Part shown: positions 1 to 10,014 of the stretch, one piece after another | Layout of the letters: the number at the start of each line of letters is the position of its first letter | Position numbering within the stretch: position 1 is the first letter of the stretch | DNA from: Prorocentrum cordatum | Taxonomy: Eukaryota; Sar; Dinophyceae; Prorocentrales; Prorocentraceae | Assembly (NCBI GenBank): GCA_963575745.1 | Contig: CAUYUJ010005647.1 | Span: forward strand, 430,932 to 494,931 | Reading direction: 5' to 3' | DNA: 64,000 nt | Notes under the pieces: model-generated | The model's database searches: none | Seen by the model: only the letters and a program-made list of their open reading frames with translations | Told to the model about the DNA's origin: nothing | Made by a program: the position numbers and the translations under genes

Positions 1-12
1 CGCAATCGACGT

Positions 13-14
13 CG

Positions 15-53
<39 letters not shown>

Positions 54-72
54 ACATCAACATCAACATCAA

Positions 73-109
<37 letters not shown>

Positions 110-205
110 GCCATCATCAACATCATCAGTATCACCATCATCATCATCATCATCATCATCACCATCATCATCAGAATCATCATCATAATCATCATCAACA
201 TCATC
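13..205. repeat. CAT/ATC trinucleotide microsatellite
   Basis: Nearly pure CAT repeats with interspersed CAA and CAG variants. No gene is seen here. Confidence 0.95.
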
Positions 206-207
206 AT

Positions 208-403
208 CGGGACACAGACGGTACACAACCGGGACACCGGCGGGACACCGGCGGGACACCGCGGGGCCCCGGCCGCCCGGAAGGGAATCATTTGGTCCGG
301 CCGCGCCTCAGCCACACGGGACACCAGCGGGACACCGGCGGGACACCGCGGGGTCCCGGCCGCCCGCAAGGGAATCATTTGGTCCGGCCGCGCCTCAGCC
401 ACA
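208..403. repeat. GC-rich tandem duplication of about 80 bp
   Basis: A GC-rich block ending in GGAATCATTTGGTCCGGCC and GCGCCTCAGCCACA occurs twice, around 241-316 and 317-403. Each copy is preceded by short CGGGACACCGG units. No coding signal is seen. Confidence 0.8.
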
Positions 404-525
404 GGAGACTTTCTCTCGCCCGCCCACGCAGCTTCGCCTCGCCCGCACGGCACGCACGAACACGAAACCGAAATCGATTTCCCGGTAGGGGGTCTCTCCG
501 TTCCATTTCGATCTCACCCCCTCAC

Positions 526-796
526 CTCCGATATCCGCTGTTTCTGCACCAGCCCCAGCCGAATGTCCCAGCTCCGCTTCCTGCGGTGCCTTTATGGTAA
601 TCATGGCATCGTATGGTTTCCGACCCTTTAACGTTCGAGGTCTACGCGCCGTTACCATTGAACGTCGACGGACACTCGTCCTCATCCTTCTCCTTCTCCG
701 ATCCTCCCCAGGAGCAGGAGGAGGGATCGAGAGGAAAAATAAGAGCAGGGCGAAGAGAGAATTGACAAGCACCGCGCAAACACTGATGGACAACAT
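526..796 (-). CDS. Candidate first exon of a membrane-anchored or secreted protein
   Basis: On the minus strand an ATG at 796 opens a frame whose first ~28 residues are strongly hydrophobic (MLSISVCAVLVNSLFALLLF and onward). This looks like a signal peptide or signal anchor. A proline-rich stretch and then an Arg-rich basic stretch (RRRRR and RRRS) follow. The frame reaches a good 5' splice-like site, AG followed by GTGAGG, at 526/525, giving 271 nt and a phase-1 junction. The next exon would lie to the left, in repeats or outside the window. The family is not recognised. An alternative is that the reading frame is fortuitous, but the hydrophobic start followed by a consensus donor argues against this. 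Confidence 0.4.
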
Positions 797-1204
797 AATT
801 GTTTCCACTAGCTCCACCTTCAGCGCGTGGCGGCTCTAAGTATGTGTGTGCCCTCGGCTGATCGCACATGCACGAATTATGTGTGCATGGCCGATTCCTG
901 CTGTGAGAGGTTTCGTAGGTCGTTTGGGCTTCGGGGGGGGATAGGAGTGCAGGTAGCACCCCGCTCTATCTTACAGATCACAGTGCATGCCATTACGCCG
1001 GCCACATTGTGTTGAGAGGTGACGATCGTGTTCGTGCTCTGTCTCTCGCCTCTTGGTCTCCCCTCTCCAAAATACTGCCTTGGTAAGTTCTGCTACTTGT
1101 GCAACCTGGCGATGTGCGCATACATGTCTAAGTACGTGTGTACATATATATATATATATCCATAAGGGCTTCGCCCCATGCCGCCGGGACCTGTTTGTTT
1201 TTCG
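797..1204. other. No gene seen
   Basis: Non-repetitive sequence with no convincing reading frame, ending with a short TA run near 1,143-1,160. Confidence 0.5.
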
Positions 1205-1965
1205 ACCTTGGCCCTACGGATCTGCGTGAGGGGTGCCACCGGATTTCAGAAATGTACCAAATCCCTTCTGTTTTTTTGACCCTGACCCAATGGATTTGCG
1301 TGAGGGGTGCCGCCGAATTTCAGACATGTGGCAAATCCCCTGTGTGTTTGGACCCTGACCCTGTCGATCCGCGTGAGGGGTGCCACCGTATTTCAGAAAT
1401 GTTGAGAATCCCGTAGGTTTTCCGACCCTGACCCTGCCGATCTGTGTAAGGGGTTCCATCGAATTTCGGAAATGTAGCAAATCCCATATGTTCTTGGACC
1501 CTGAGCCCGCCGATCTGCGTGAGGGGTGCCACCGAATTTCAGAAATGTAGCAGATCCCTTGTGCTTTTGGACCCTGGCACCGCCGATCTGTGTGAGGGGT
1601 GCCAGCGAATTTCAGAAATGTAACAAATCCGATGTGTTTTTGCACCCTGACCCCCGCGATCTGCGTGAGGGGTGCCATCGAATTTCAGAAATGTAGCAAA
1701 TCCCATATGTGTTTGGACCCTGACCCCGCCGATCTGCGTGAGGGGTGCCAGCCAATTTTAGAAATGTAGCACATCCCTTGTGTTTCTGGACCCTGACACC
1801 GCCGATCTGCGTGAGGGGTGCCAACAAATCAGACATGTAGCAGATCCCGTGTGTTTTTGGACCCTGACCCCGCCGATCTGCGTGAGGGGTGCCACCGAAT
1901 TTCAGAAATGTGGCAAATCCCATATGCGTTTGGACCCTGACCCCGCTGATCTGCGTGTGGGGTGT
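1205..1965. repeat. Tandem repeat, about 73-bp unit, 10-11 copies
   Basis: The unit carries GATCTGCGTGAGGGGTGCC, then a segment like CGAATTTCAGAAATGTAGC, then AAATCCC, a variable T-rich part and TGGACCCTGACCC. The GAGGGGTGCC marker recurs every 72-75 bp. Units diverge at scattered bases, so the array is not freshly amplified. Open frames on both strands follow the repeat and are not taken as genes. Confidence 0.9.
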
Positions 1966-2171
1966 AGATGTTCACCCACCCCAGCAAGTCAGAGCACACG
2001 CTCAGGGCGTACTAAACCTACCCGTTTGGGCCTCCCCCCTCGCGCGGTCCATCAACAAGGAACAGTCAGCAGCAAGAAGCAGAACTGTAACAGTGGAAAT
2101 TGGAAGCTGCAACTGGCACAGGAAACTGCGCACCTTCTGCCTACAGCCTGGTGGCCCCACAAGGGGGGCGG

Positions 2172-2173
<2 letters not shown>

Positions 2174-2227
<54 letters not shown>

Positions 2228-2515
2228 AATATGTGTGTATATAAATGTATATATATGTATATGTATATGTATATGTATAAATACACGTATATACATCTAT
2301 ACATATATACATATATATATACATACGTACATACATGCATGCATACATACAAGCATATATACAAACATACATACATGCATGCATGTATACCTACATACAC
2401 AAATATACATATACACATATACATATATATATATATACGCATACATATACATATACATATACATATACATGCACATATATATGTGTATATATATGTATAT
2501 AGATATACACACGCA
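2174..2515. repeat. TA-rich microsatellite tract
   Basis: A TA run passes into ATGTAT and ACATAC tetra- and hexanucleotide variants over about 340 bp. The region before it (1,966-2,173) shows no gene. Tyr/Ile-rich open frames here are repeat translation. Confidence 0.95.
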
Positions 2516-2605
2516 TGGCAATATAATTATTCATGCCAGTGGCATAACCACTGGCATACATACGATGGCCAAGAGGTGGTCAGTTTGACTTGGTTGTTCC
2601 CACAG

Positions 2606-2754
2606 CGGCCCCCAGCATCTCTTCCAAGGTCTTCCTGAGCTGGGCATTCGACCCCCTTCCGTGGTCCTGGCCAGTGGCGCTCCTGCCAGGGGTGACACAG
2701 AAATTGCTGGCAGCTGTCGCGAGAGAGGCGCGAGGTCGCCTCGGAACGCGGCAG
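2606..2754 (+). CDS. Kinase-gene exon upstream of the catalytic loop
   Basis: This is a coding-like island after a pyrimidine-rich acceptor (TTGTTCCCACAG at 2,594-2,605). It reads in the frame containing FLSWAFDPLPWSWPVALL and QKLLAAVAREARG. It could end at 2,754 (CAG followed by GTGTGA, phase 0) or at 2,734 (GAG followed by GTCGCC, phase 1). Each option matches a phase-compatible acceptor of the next exon (2,910 or 2,896). It precedes a recognisable phosphoinositide-kinase-type catalytic exon on the same strand, so it is read as the sequence N-terminal to that loop. Its own sequence is not diagnostic. Confidence 0.45.
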
Positions 2755-2895
2755 GTGTGATGTGAGACCGACCGCGCATATGATGTTCTGGTGTGCTGGT
2801 GCTGACTGGCACTCGACTGCGCTTGTCGGCGTCAGTATTCAGAAGCGGGCCTCTGGCATGCTGGTCCGTCGTGTGATGGCGCATGTCCGTTGCAG

Positions 2896-3011
2896 GCTGC
2901 GCCCTCCAGCTCCGTTCAGACTCGGCCGAGATGGATCTCCTAAGGTCGGCTGTCCTCTCCTTCGTGGCCGGCCTGGGCGACCGGCATCATGAGAATTTCA
3001 TGGTCACGAAG
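2896..3011 (+). CDS. PI3K/PI4K/PIKK-type kinase, catalytic-loop exon
   Basis: The translated island contains SAVLSFVAGLGDRHHENFMV. This matches the catalytic loop G-(L/I/V)-G-D-R-H-x-x-N-(hydrophobic)-M of the phosphoinositide 3-/4-kinase and PIKK superfamily. The Asp of DRH (codon 2,979-2,981) and the Asn of HEN (2,994-2,996) are the expected catalytic and metal-binding residues. The acceptor is TTGCAG at 2,890-2,895, or CCAG ending at 2,909. Ending the exon after AAG at 3,011 needs a GC donor (AAG followed by GCCACG). It then joins in phase 0 to the exon at 7,157, giving MVTK followed by DGRLLNVDYG. That is the expected spacing from catalytic loop to DFG-like motif, as in Vps34-type kinases. 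Class cannot be assigned from this fragment. Confidence 0.65.
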
Positions 3012-3239
3012 GCCACGGAATTTATCCTGAAGGGGTGTGGGCCTCCCGTGTGCGCATCCCCCCCGAGAGCTTGGAGAGATCCGCGCCCATCTCGCCACTG
3101 CCTTCGCCCCGCTGTGGGGAAGCCTGTGCTCCTCCCCCCCTCCTCCCGTCTCCTCCGACCAGTGCGGGTGGGGCGCGCGGCGGACTGGACAGACAGCATA
3201 AACCCCCACACCCTCATGCTAAAGTCGACCGGCCTCCAC

Positions 3240-3620
3240 CGCGCCCATGTCCACCCACCCCTCACACGATTCATGGCACCATAATAGAGAGCTCCACCGA
3301 GGGCCCCAGTAGCTGCGCTCGCATGGCACCACCGCGCCCATTTCGCCACACCCCATCACACGCTTCGTGGCCCCATAAGGACCTCCACCGAGGGCACCAA
3401 TGGGAGCGCCTGCATGGTGGCACCACCGCGCCGATTTCGGCACACCCCTCACGCGCTTCGTGGCACCATAGGGAGCTCCACCGAGGGCCCAATGGCTGCG
3501 CTCGCATGGAACTACCGCACCGATTTTGGAAACACCACACGTTTCCACCGAAAACTCCAGTAGCAGCGCCCGCATGGCACCACCGCACCCGTTTCGGAGC
3601 ATCCCTCACACGCCTCTTCG
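3240..3620 (-). repeat. 90-bp-type repeat array, minus orientation, no caps
   Basis: About four degenerate copies of the GGTGGAGCTCC / TATGGGGCCACGAA / GAGGGGTGTGCC unit that fills the B elements, in reverse orientation. Neither conserved cap is visible nearby, so this is an eroded or partial B element. It lies in the kinase intron. Confidence 0.7.
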
Positions 3621-4110
3621 GGGCCTCCTGGATGCTTCTTGGGGGTCTCTTGGGGGCACCTCGGGGGTCTCTTGGGTGCTTCTAAGGGCATGAAGGGAAA
3701 GGCTCTAGATGTCAGTTCGTATTGCCCCTCTTGGGCCTTTCTTGGTGCCATCGTGGGCCGTCTTAGGTGCCCCTGGGGCCGTCTTCGGGCCCCCTTGGGC
3801 TCTCTTGGAGCTATATTGGACCGTCTTCGGGCCCTCTTGGGGGCCTCATGAGCCGCCTTGGGACGATCTTGAGGGACCCATGGGCCGCCATGGACGCTGT
3901 CAAGACTATAAAGGCGAGCATGCAGAAAATGCATGCTTTACTTACGCTTCGTGGCCCTCTCGGGCATCCTCTGGGAGCACTCTCTCGCCATCCTGGGGGC
4001 TTCGCCGGCCGTCTTGAAGCCATCTTGGACCGCCGCGGGAGTACCCTGGGCAGTCTCGCCGCTCTCTTGGACTGACTCGGCGCTCTCCCTGGACCCTCTT
4101 GAGCCGTTGG
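3621..4110. repeat. Degenerate GGGCC(T/G)CTTGG minisatellite
   Basis: Short units such as GGGCCGTCTTGGGGGCC and CTCTTGGGGGC, period roughly 20-27 bp. Similar arrays occur at about 8,700-8,930, 13,590-14,135 (opposite orientation), 26,690-26,870 and 28,720-29,370. Confidence 0.8.
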
Positions 4111-4204
4111 GCGGCTCTTCTGGAGGCTCCGGAGAGACCCCTGGCGTGCGCTGAGGAGCTCGTCCCCCCTTCCCCCCCTCCCCTAGAATGGATTGAGACT
4201 CCCC

Positions 4205-4270
4205 TTGGGGAGGGGGGGGGGAAGAGCTCCTCCTCCTCCTCCTCCTCCTCCTCCTTCTCCTCCTCCTGGG
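4205..4270. repeat. G-run and TCC microsatellite
   Basis: A poly-G run flanks a (TCC)n tract, followed by a purine-rich stretch. The surrounding 4,111-4,730 shows no gene. Confidence 0.85.
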
Positions 4271-4734
4271 GAGGGGCGGGGAAGAGGGAGGGGGACAGCC
4301 AAATGTCTCACACGCCTTTTCACCCCCGGCAGGCGGAGGCCGGCAGATCTATTACACCCGACCCTAGTCGACCATCTACCATCTACCCTCAAGTCGTGCG
4401 TGTACCTCACCTCAACACGAGGAATATTCACAAATAGCCAAAACAAAGATTGTGGGGATGACTTTTCTATTCTTGTTTGATTATGTTTGAGCATATGTCG
4501 AGTACTTTTTATTTGTCGTCAAAAATCCGCCTGTAGCGGGACATGCCCGACCTATGTCTGCCCTCCTCCATTCTGATCTACCCTAACCGACTCTGCTTTG
4601 CTTCATAAATATTATGTTCTACACTACTCTGTTCTGATCTTATGAGCACATATATATATATGTGTCTCTCTACTCTGCTCTACTCTACTCTACGTCTGAG
4701 TTTGACGATTGTTGTGTTGGGGCGCCATCGGAAC

Positions 4735-5010
4735 GACCACAGGAAGTCATGATAATAGCAGAGGAAACCGTGCGGATATCGAGGGAGCCATGCGGATGGC
4801 AGAGGAAGCCATTCGGATACAGAGGAAGCCATGCGCATAGCAGAGGAAACCATGCGGATATAGAAGAAGCCATGCGGATAGCGTTGATTTACGGGACACC
4901 ACTGGGATGGCAACAGGGAGCCATTGGAATAGCAGAGAAAACCATGCGGATACGGAGGATGCAAGGAGGGCAGCAGAGGAAGCCATACGGATATAGAGAA
5001 AGCCATGCAG
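4735..5010. repeat. Minisatellite, 20-22-bp unit (AGCAGAGGAAGCCATGCGGAT)
   Basis: About 12 imperfect copies of a unit reading GCAGAGGAAGCCATGCGGATA. Its open frames on both strands are repeat translation. Confidence 0.85.
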
Positions 5011-5711
5011 ATAACCTGACAACTTGCAAGGGCAACATAATAGGGGGAACAGTGGGCCAGGTCTCAACAGCTTGAGCTAGAACTCCTATAAGGCAGGCCT
5101 CCTCGGAGAAAACAATACACGGAAAGGGCGGGACACGTCCAGGACGTACAGCCGGGGCGTTGAAGAAAGAACCCCTCTCGTTGGGGAGGGGCTCGGTTGT
5201 TCCTTGGTTGTTGTACGGTTTGCCTCAGGTATTCCTGAGGCCTTCCATGGAAAATCGAAGCTTAACTTATGGCAAAAAGAGGCCTCGTTCCTTACAGTCA
5301 ACCTGCATGGTAAGGATGGGCCACCGTCCCAAGACTTCCCTTGCATCCTCGCCTCCTCGGTCCATCCTTGGCCGCTTTCGCTGGCCGCGCCCCGCTCGCA
5401 AAGTGTCGAAACGGCCTCCCAAGGCCCTTGCATCCTTATCGGCATCCTCGTGGTATGGGCCGACTGTACCCAGGGCTCCTTGCGTCAAGGCCCCGACTGC
5501 AGCCAAGAGCCCGGGGAGAGAGAGAGGAGAGCCGCACCGGCCCGCGGCAGCGGGCACCCTGGCCGCGGAGAGGGCGCCGAGGGCAGCCCCCTGGCCGCGG
5601 CGGCGAGCGCTTCCTCTCGAAGCCCACGGCCCCGGCAGGGAGGCGGGGGCACGAGCCTTGGCACCGCTCGGACGTGTGCATCTTGGATCATCTGGCAAAC
5701 AGCCAAAAAAA
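5011..5711. other. Unassigned intronic sequence
   Basis: GC-rich sequence with competing open frames on both strands, none convincing. A 20-bp near-perfect palindrome, GCCTCAGGTATTCCTGAGGC, lies near 5,222. It sits between the kinase exons at 3,011 and 7,157. Confidence 0.4.
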
Positions 5712-7058
5712 CCTGACGAAGGACCCAATCATATGCTGCTGCGAGTACCGCGAGGGAGAGGAGACGAAGTAGGGGGGGCAGCAGAAAGGACTGCGGCGTG
5801 CATGAGGAGGAGAAAAGCTGACGTGGGCGAGCGGAGCGTCTGCTTGGTTTCGCCCGAGTCCCGTGCGCGGCCCGTGCCATGCGGACGCTCCCTCTGGGGC
5901 CTTCGGTGGAGCTCCCTCTGGGGCCACGAACCGTGTGAGGAGTACGTCGAAATGGGGCAGCGGTGCCATGCAGACGCTCCCGCTGGGGCCTTTGGTGGAG
6001 CTCCGTATGGGCCCACGAACCGTGTGAGGGGTGTGCCGAGATGGGGCGGCGGTGCCATCCGGACGCTCCCGCTGGAGCCTTCCGCGGAGTTCCCTATGGA
6101 GCCACGAACCGTGTGAGGGGTGTGCCGACATGGGGCAGCGGTGCCATGCGGACGCTCCCGCTGGAGTCTTCTGTGGAGTCGCCCATGGGGCCACGAACCG
6201 TGTGAAGGGTGTGCCAAAATGGGGCGGCGGTGCCATGCGGACGCTCCCGCTGGGACTTTCAGTGGAGCTCCCTATGGGGCCATGAACCGTGTGAGGGGCG
6301 TACCCGACTGGGTGCGCTGGTGCCATGCGGACGCTCCCGCTGGGGCCTTGGGTGGAGCTCCCTCTGGGGCCACGAACTGTGTGAGGGGTGTGCCGAGATG
6401 GGGCGGCGGTGCCATGCGGACGCTCCCGCTGGAGCCTTCTGTGGAGCTGCCTATGCATTGGCAGCTCCACAGAACCGCGGAAAGGGTGTTCCACAATGGG
6501 GCGGCGGTGCGTCGTTCTGGGGAGTTTTCCCAGCGGGGGCGGGGGGGCACCGCACCGCGTTTTCCACCCAGCGCCGTTTTCGCGGGCACCTTCTTCACGG
6601 GTGTGCCGCTGGGGCTGCTACTGATCAGTTTTCAACGTTGCCGCTTGATGCGGTAAACTAACACGCGGCACCGCATATGTTTCCATATGTTGAGTAGCCA
6701 TTTCTTTTAGTGGGTCTACTCCAGAGCTAGGGTGTCCCACCAACCAGTGTGTGGGGGGGGCGGCGGTAACGCATGCAACCGCTGCCACTTTGGCCTTCGG
6801 TGGAGCTCCCTGTGGTGCCACGACCCGTGTGAGGGGAGCGGCGCTGACGATGGCGATGGTGATGATCATGATGATGTGGATCGTGACGATGGCGATGATG
6901 ATGACGATGAGGACGATGACGATGACGATGACGATGACGAGGCCGATGGGAGGAGGAAGGAGGGGGAGGGGACGAGGGAGGGGGCAGCGGGAGGAGGAGG
7001 TGAGACGCGGGGCGCTGTCTCTTCGAAACGAGGACCCAACACCACAGGATGGTTTGGG
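5712..7058 (+). mobile_element. B element 1 (complete, 1.35 kb, forward)
   Basis: Cap 1 is at 5,712-5,750 (GACGAAGGACCCAATCATAT, then GCTGCTGCGAGTACCG). The repeat array runs about 5,880-6,480, with a further unit near 6,740-6,840. The unit carries GCGGACGCTCCCGCTGG, GGTGGAGCTCCCTATGGGG and GTGAGGGGTGTGCC. A GAT/GAC microsatellite (6,848-6,945) and a G-rich purine stretch follow. Cap 2 is at 7,001-7,058 (GCGCTGTCTCTTC, then GAGGACCCAACACCACAGG, then ATGGTTTGGG). Cap 1 and the complement of cap 2 share a CCCAAYCAT motif. No transposase was recognised. It lies in the kinase intron ~100 bp before the exon at 7,157. Confidence 0.75.
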
Positions 7059-7156
7059 GGAGAAACAAAAAAACGTGGAATGGACGTCCGAGCGATGGCA
7101 AGGAGCCGGAGGAGACTGGCGGATCGGGGCCCGGTTCCGCCAGCGCGAGCTGCCAG

Positions 7157-7248
7157 GACGGGCGCCTGCTCAACGTGGACTACGGCTACGCGCTCGGCCA
7201 GGAGCCCCTGGACTCGGTGCTGATCCACTACGCCTTCCAGTGGGGCAG
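7157..7248 (+). CDS. PI3K/PI4K/PIKK-type kinase, activation-loop exon (DYG variant)
   Basis: The exon follows the acceptor CTGCCAG (ends 7,156) and stops at CAG followed by GTCCC (7,248), phase 2. It encodes DGRLLNVDYGYALGQEPLDS and about ten further residues. Codons are strongly G/C-ending. The motif N-V-D-Y-G-Y-A-L-G-x-x-P aligns with H-I-D-F-G-(F/Y)-I-L-G-x-x-P, the metal-binding start of the activation loop in phosphoinositide kinases. Here Phe is replaced by Tyr. Joined in phase to the exon ending at 3,011 it gives MVTK-DGRLL, the normal distance from GDRHxxN. The rest of the C-lobe was not identified; a CT-rich intron follows. The metal-binding Asp is kept. Confidence 0.65.
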
Positions 7249-7254
7249 GTCCCT

Positions 7255-7522
7255 TCTCTCCCTCTCCCTCTCCCGCTCTCTCTCCTCTCTCCATCTCTCT
7301 CTCTCTCTCTCTCTCTTTCTCTTTCCCAGCCAGCATGCAGGAGAGGGGTCCTGAGGGGTCCTGATGTTGTTTGCCGCTCTGGACCGTCCGGGGCCCTTCC
7401 AGGGCCCTGGGGAGCGCCACGAAAGAGCTCGGGCAGGACACAACATCGCAGTGCTGAGGAAAGCTCAAGGGTCCCGGACCAGTTGCTCTCAGAACCCCTT
7501 TTTTCCTTTATGGCAATATCTT

Positions 7523-7560
<38 letters not shown>

Positions 7561-7620
7561 TCTCACTCTCTCTCTCTCTCTCTCTCACTCTCTCTCTCTC
7601 ACTCTCTCTGTCTAAATGTA
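7255..7620. repeat. CT microsatellites
   Basis: Two (CT)n tracts, 7,255-7,325 and 7,525-7,612, separated by about 200 bp without a clear gene. The first starts directly after the splice donor at 7,248. The region 7,621-7,800 is AT-rich with no gene. Confidence 0.9.
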
Positions 7621-7799
7621 TACCCCTCTCTTACGATTTATATGTTTGTGTATATGTATAGGTATATATGTATAACAGTGTGGACCCCAAACAGTGCGTC
7701 TCTAACAATGCCTACTCCTATTATATATTGTTATAGGGCCGGGGACCCCAGAAAGAGCGCACCCCTCCTGACTTCCCCAAAAAAAGAATGTCGAATCCT

Positions 7800-8640
7800 A
7801 GGGCCTGTCTTGCGCCTTGAGTTTTCTCTGATGTTCGACTCTCCGGGCCCTCTTGGGCCAGCCGTAGGCCTCTTTGGGGCGCGTCTGGGGACTCATTTGG
7901 AGCCGTCCTGGGGCTATCTCGACGTCTCAAGAGCCGATCGTAAGCGAACAGGCGAGAAGGCCAAATACATAGATTTCCCAATGGGTTGTCATTGATTTTC
8001 AACTCTCAGGGCATTCTTTGGCCAGCCTTGGGCCTCTTTGGGGCTCGTCTGGGGACTCAGTTGGAGCCGTCCTGGGGCTATCTTGACGCCTCAAGAGCCG
8101 ATCGTAAGCGAAAAAGCGAGAAGGCCAAATACATTGATTTCCCCATGGATTCTCATTGAATTTCAATTATTTGGGCCTTATTCGGCCACCCTTGGGCCTC
8201 TGTGGGCCTCGGCTTGCGCCTCTCTGGAGCCATCCTGGGGCTATCTTGACGCCCCCCGAGCCGACCGGAAGCGAAAAGGCGAGAAGACCGAAAACATTGT
8301 TTTTGATATATTTGTTTTGAATTGACTTTCGAACTTCCGGGCCGTCTAGGGCCAGTCTGTGCCCTCTTTGGGACTCGTCTGGGGACTCATTTGGAGCCGT
8401 CCTGGGCCTATCTTGATGCCTCAAGAGCCAATCGGAAGCGACAAGGCGAGAAAACCAAAAACATTGATTCTCCAATGGATTATCGCGGATTTTCAATTCT
8501 TTGGGCCCTTTTCGGCCAGCCTTGGGCCTCTGTGGGCCTCGGCTTACGCCTCTCTGAGGCCATCCTGGGGTCATCTTTGGGGCGGTTGTTCGCTGTCTTG
8601 GAGGCTTCTTGAGGCTATGTGATGTTTTCCCGAGGCGCTC
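7800..8640. repeat. Tandem repeat, about 165-bp unit, four copies
   Basis: Each unit contains a segment like GAGCCGATCGTAAGCGAA (at about 7,930, 8,096, 8,259 and 8,427; spacing 163-168 bp), then GGCGAGAAGGCCAAATACAT. A GGGCC-rich part with TCTGGGGACTCATTTGG precedes it. A dispersed relative is at about 29,000-29,200 (CATCGCAAGCGAACAGGCGA). Confidence 0.85.
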
Positions 8641-9215
8641 TGAAGCCGAAACAACCTGGAATCCCAAAACAAGTCAGTTTCCCCATTGGTGGTCTATTTT
8701 GTGTTTTGCCGTTTCGGGTTTCGCCGGAGGTCTCCTTGGGCGCCGCTTGGATGTTTGGTGGGGCACCTTCGGGCATATAGGGGGGATCTTCGAGTATGTG
8801 AAAGCTCGTTGGGCTGGCTTGGGATGGTCCTGGTGCGTCTTGCAGCCGTTTTGGAGCGATCTATGACTGGTTCTGGCCGATTGGGAGCGGCCTTCGCCGT
8901 TTTAGAGCCGTCTAGAGACCGCTGAGAGCTCCAGAAAGCAAAACCAGAGAGGGGGAGAGTTTTCGGAGGTTGCGCGCGAGTTAAGCTGCGGGCAGCCCTA
9001 GAAAACATTGTAAAATAGCATACCAAACAACAGACAAACATTCTAACACGTTGGAGCCGCCTCCTCCATCCCTCTCCTCCTACCGTTTCCTTTCCTCCTG
9101 CTAGTGTTCTTCATGTTCTTTAATTGTTACTCTCAGTAGTGGGCGTATCATTCCTCTTCCCGTTATTACCCCCTTAGTATTGTGGTTGATGTTCTTTATC
9201 ATGTTGTCTTTAGTC
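8641..9215. other. Degenerate GGGC/CTTGG sequence, no gene seen
   Basis: 8,700-8,930 carries GGGCC/CTTGG-type units. 8,931-9,215 is lower-complexity unique sequence without a convincing reading frame. Confidence 0.5.
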
Positions 9216-9219
9216 TCCA

Positions 9220-9540
9220 CAGCAGCGTTTGCACTTAGAGTTTCTTGTTTCTTGTCTAAGGAACTGGGCCTGCGGGCCAGTCTGGCGGCTATGTTGTCGC
9301 TGTCGCCGCCCCGTCGCGGCCTCGTCGCCGCCCGTCGTGTGGGCTTGCGGGTTGGTCTGGCGGCTATGTTGTCGCCGTCGCCGCCTAGTTGCCGCCTGTC
9401 TTCTGGGCCTGCTGGCCGATCTGGCGGCTATGCTGTCGCCGTCGCGGCCTCGTCGCTGCTTTGTCGCCACCCATCGTCTGGGCCTGTGCGTCGGTCTGGC
9501 GACTATGTTGTCGCCGTCGCCGCGTCGCTGTGCTCCACAT
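9220..9540. repeat. Minisatellite, ~70-bp unit (CTGGCGGCTATGTTGTCGCC)
   Basis: Four copies with the marker CTGGCGGCTATG at about 9,288, 9,357, 9,420 and 9,496. The core is rich in GTCGCCGCC. A related diverged copy pair is at 9,850-10,010 with CTGGCCGCCATGTGGCCGCC. Confidence 0.8.
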
Positions 9541-9544
9541 TGAT

Positions 9545-9760
9545 TGCTAGACAGAGTGCACAGGACATTTTGCACCACATAGAATGCACCACATACATTG
9601 CACCACATAGATTGCACAACAGATAGTGCACCACAGATTGCACAGCGTAGATTTCTCCACCTACATATTGCAACACATAAATTACACAACATAGACTTGA
9701 CCAAATAGATTGCACAACATAGATTCTTCCACAGCGGTTAGCACCACATATAGTGCTAGA
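9545..9760. repeat. Minisatellite of TGCACCACATAGAT-type units
   Basis: Runs of 13-16-bp units such as GCACCACATAGATTGCAC. A few similar units recur at 10,660-10,720. Confidence 0.85.
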
Positions 9761-10014
9761 AACACACTGCTTGGGGTCCGTTACCGCTAATATAGTATCT
9801 TTTGTAGCTCCCCAAACAGTGCTTGCACTTAGTGGTTCTTAGTTGTCTTCTCCAGAACTGGGCCTGCGTGCCGCTCTGGCCGCCATGTGGCCGCCGCCGC
9901 CGCCTCGTTGCCGCCCGTCGCCGCCTATCGCTCGGGCCTGCCGGCCGCTCTGGCTGCCATGTGGCCGTTTTCGCCGCCTCGTCGCCGCCCATCGCCTCGT
10001 CGCCGCCCGTTTTG

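Noticed and set aside
1205-1965. CRISPR-like regular repeats
   Set aside because: Units are contiguous and diverged with no unique spacers of constant length, and the sequence is eukaryotic. The same applies to the 90-bp arrays.
2002-2638. Tyr/Ile/His-rich frames at the TA tract
   Set aside because: Microsatellite translation.
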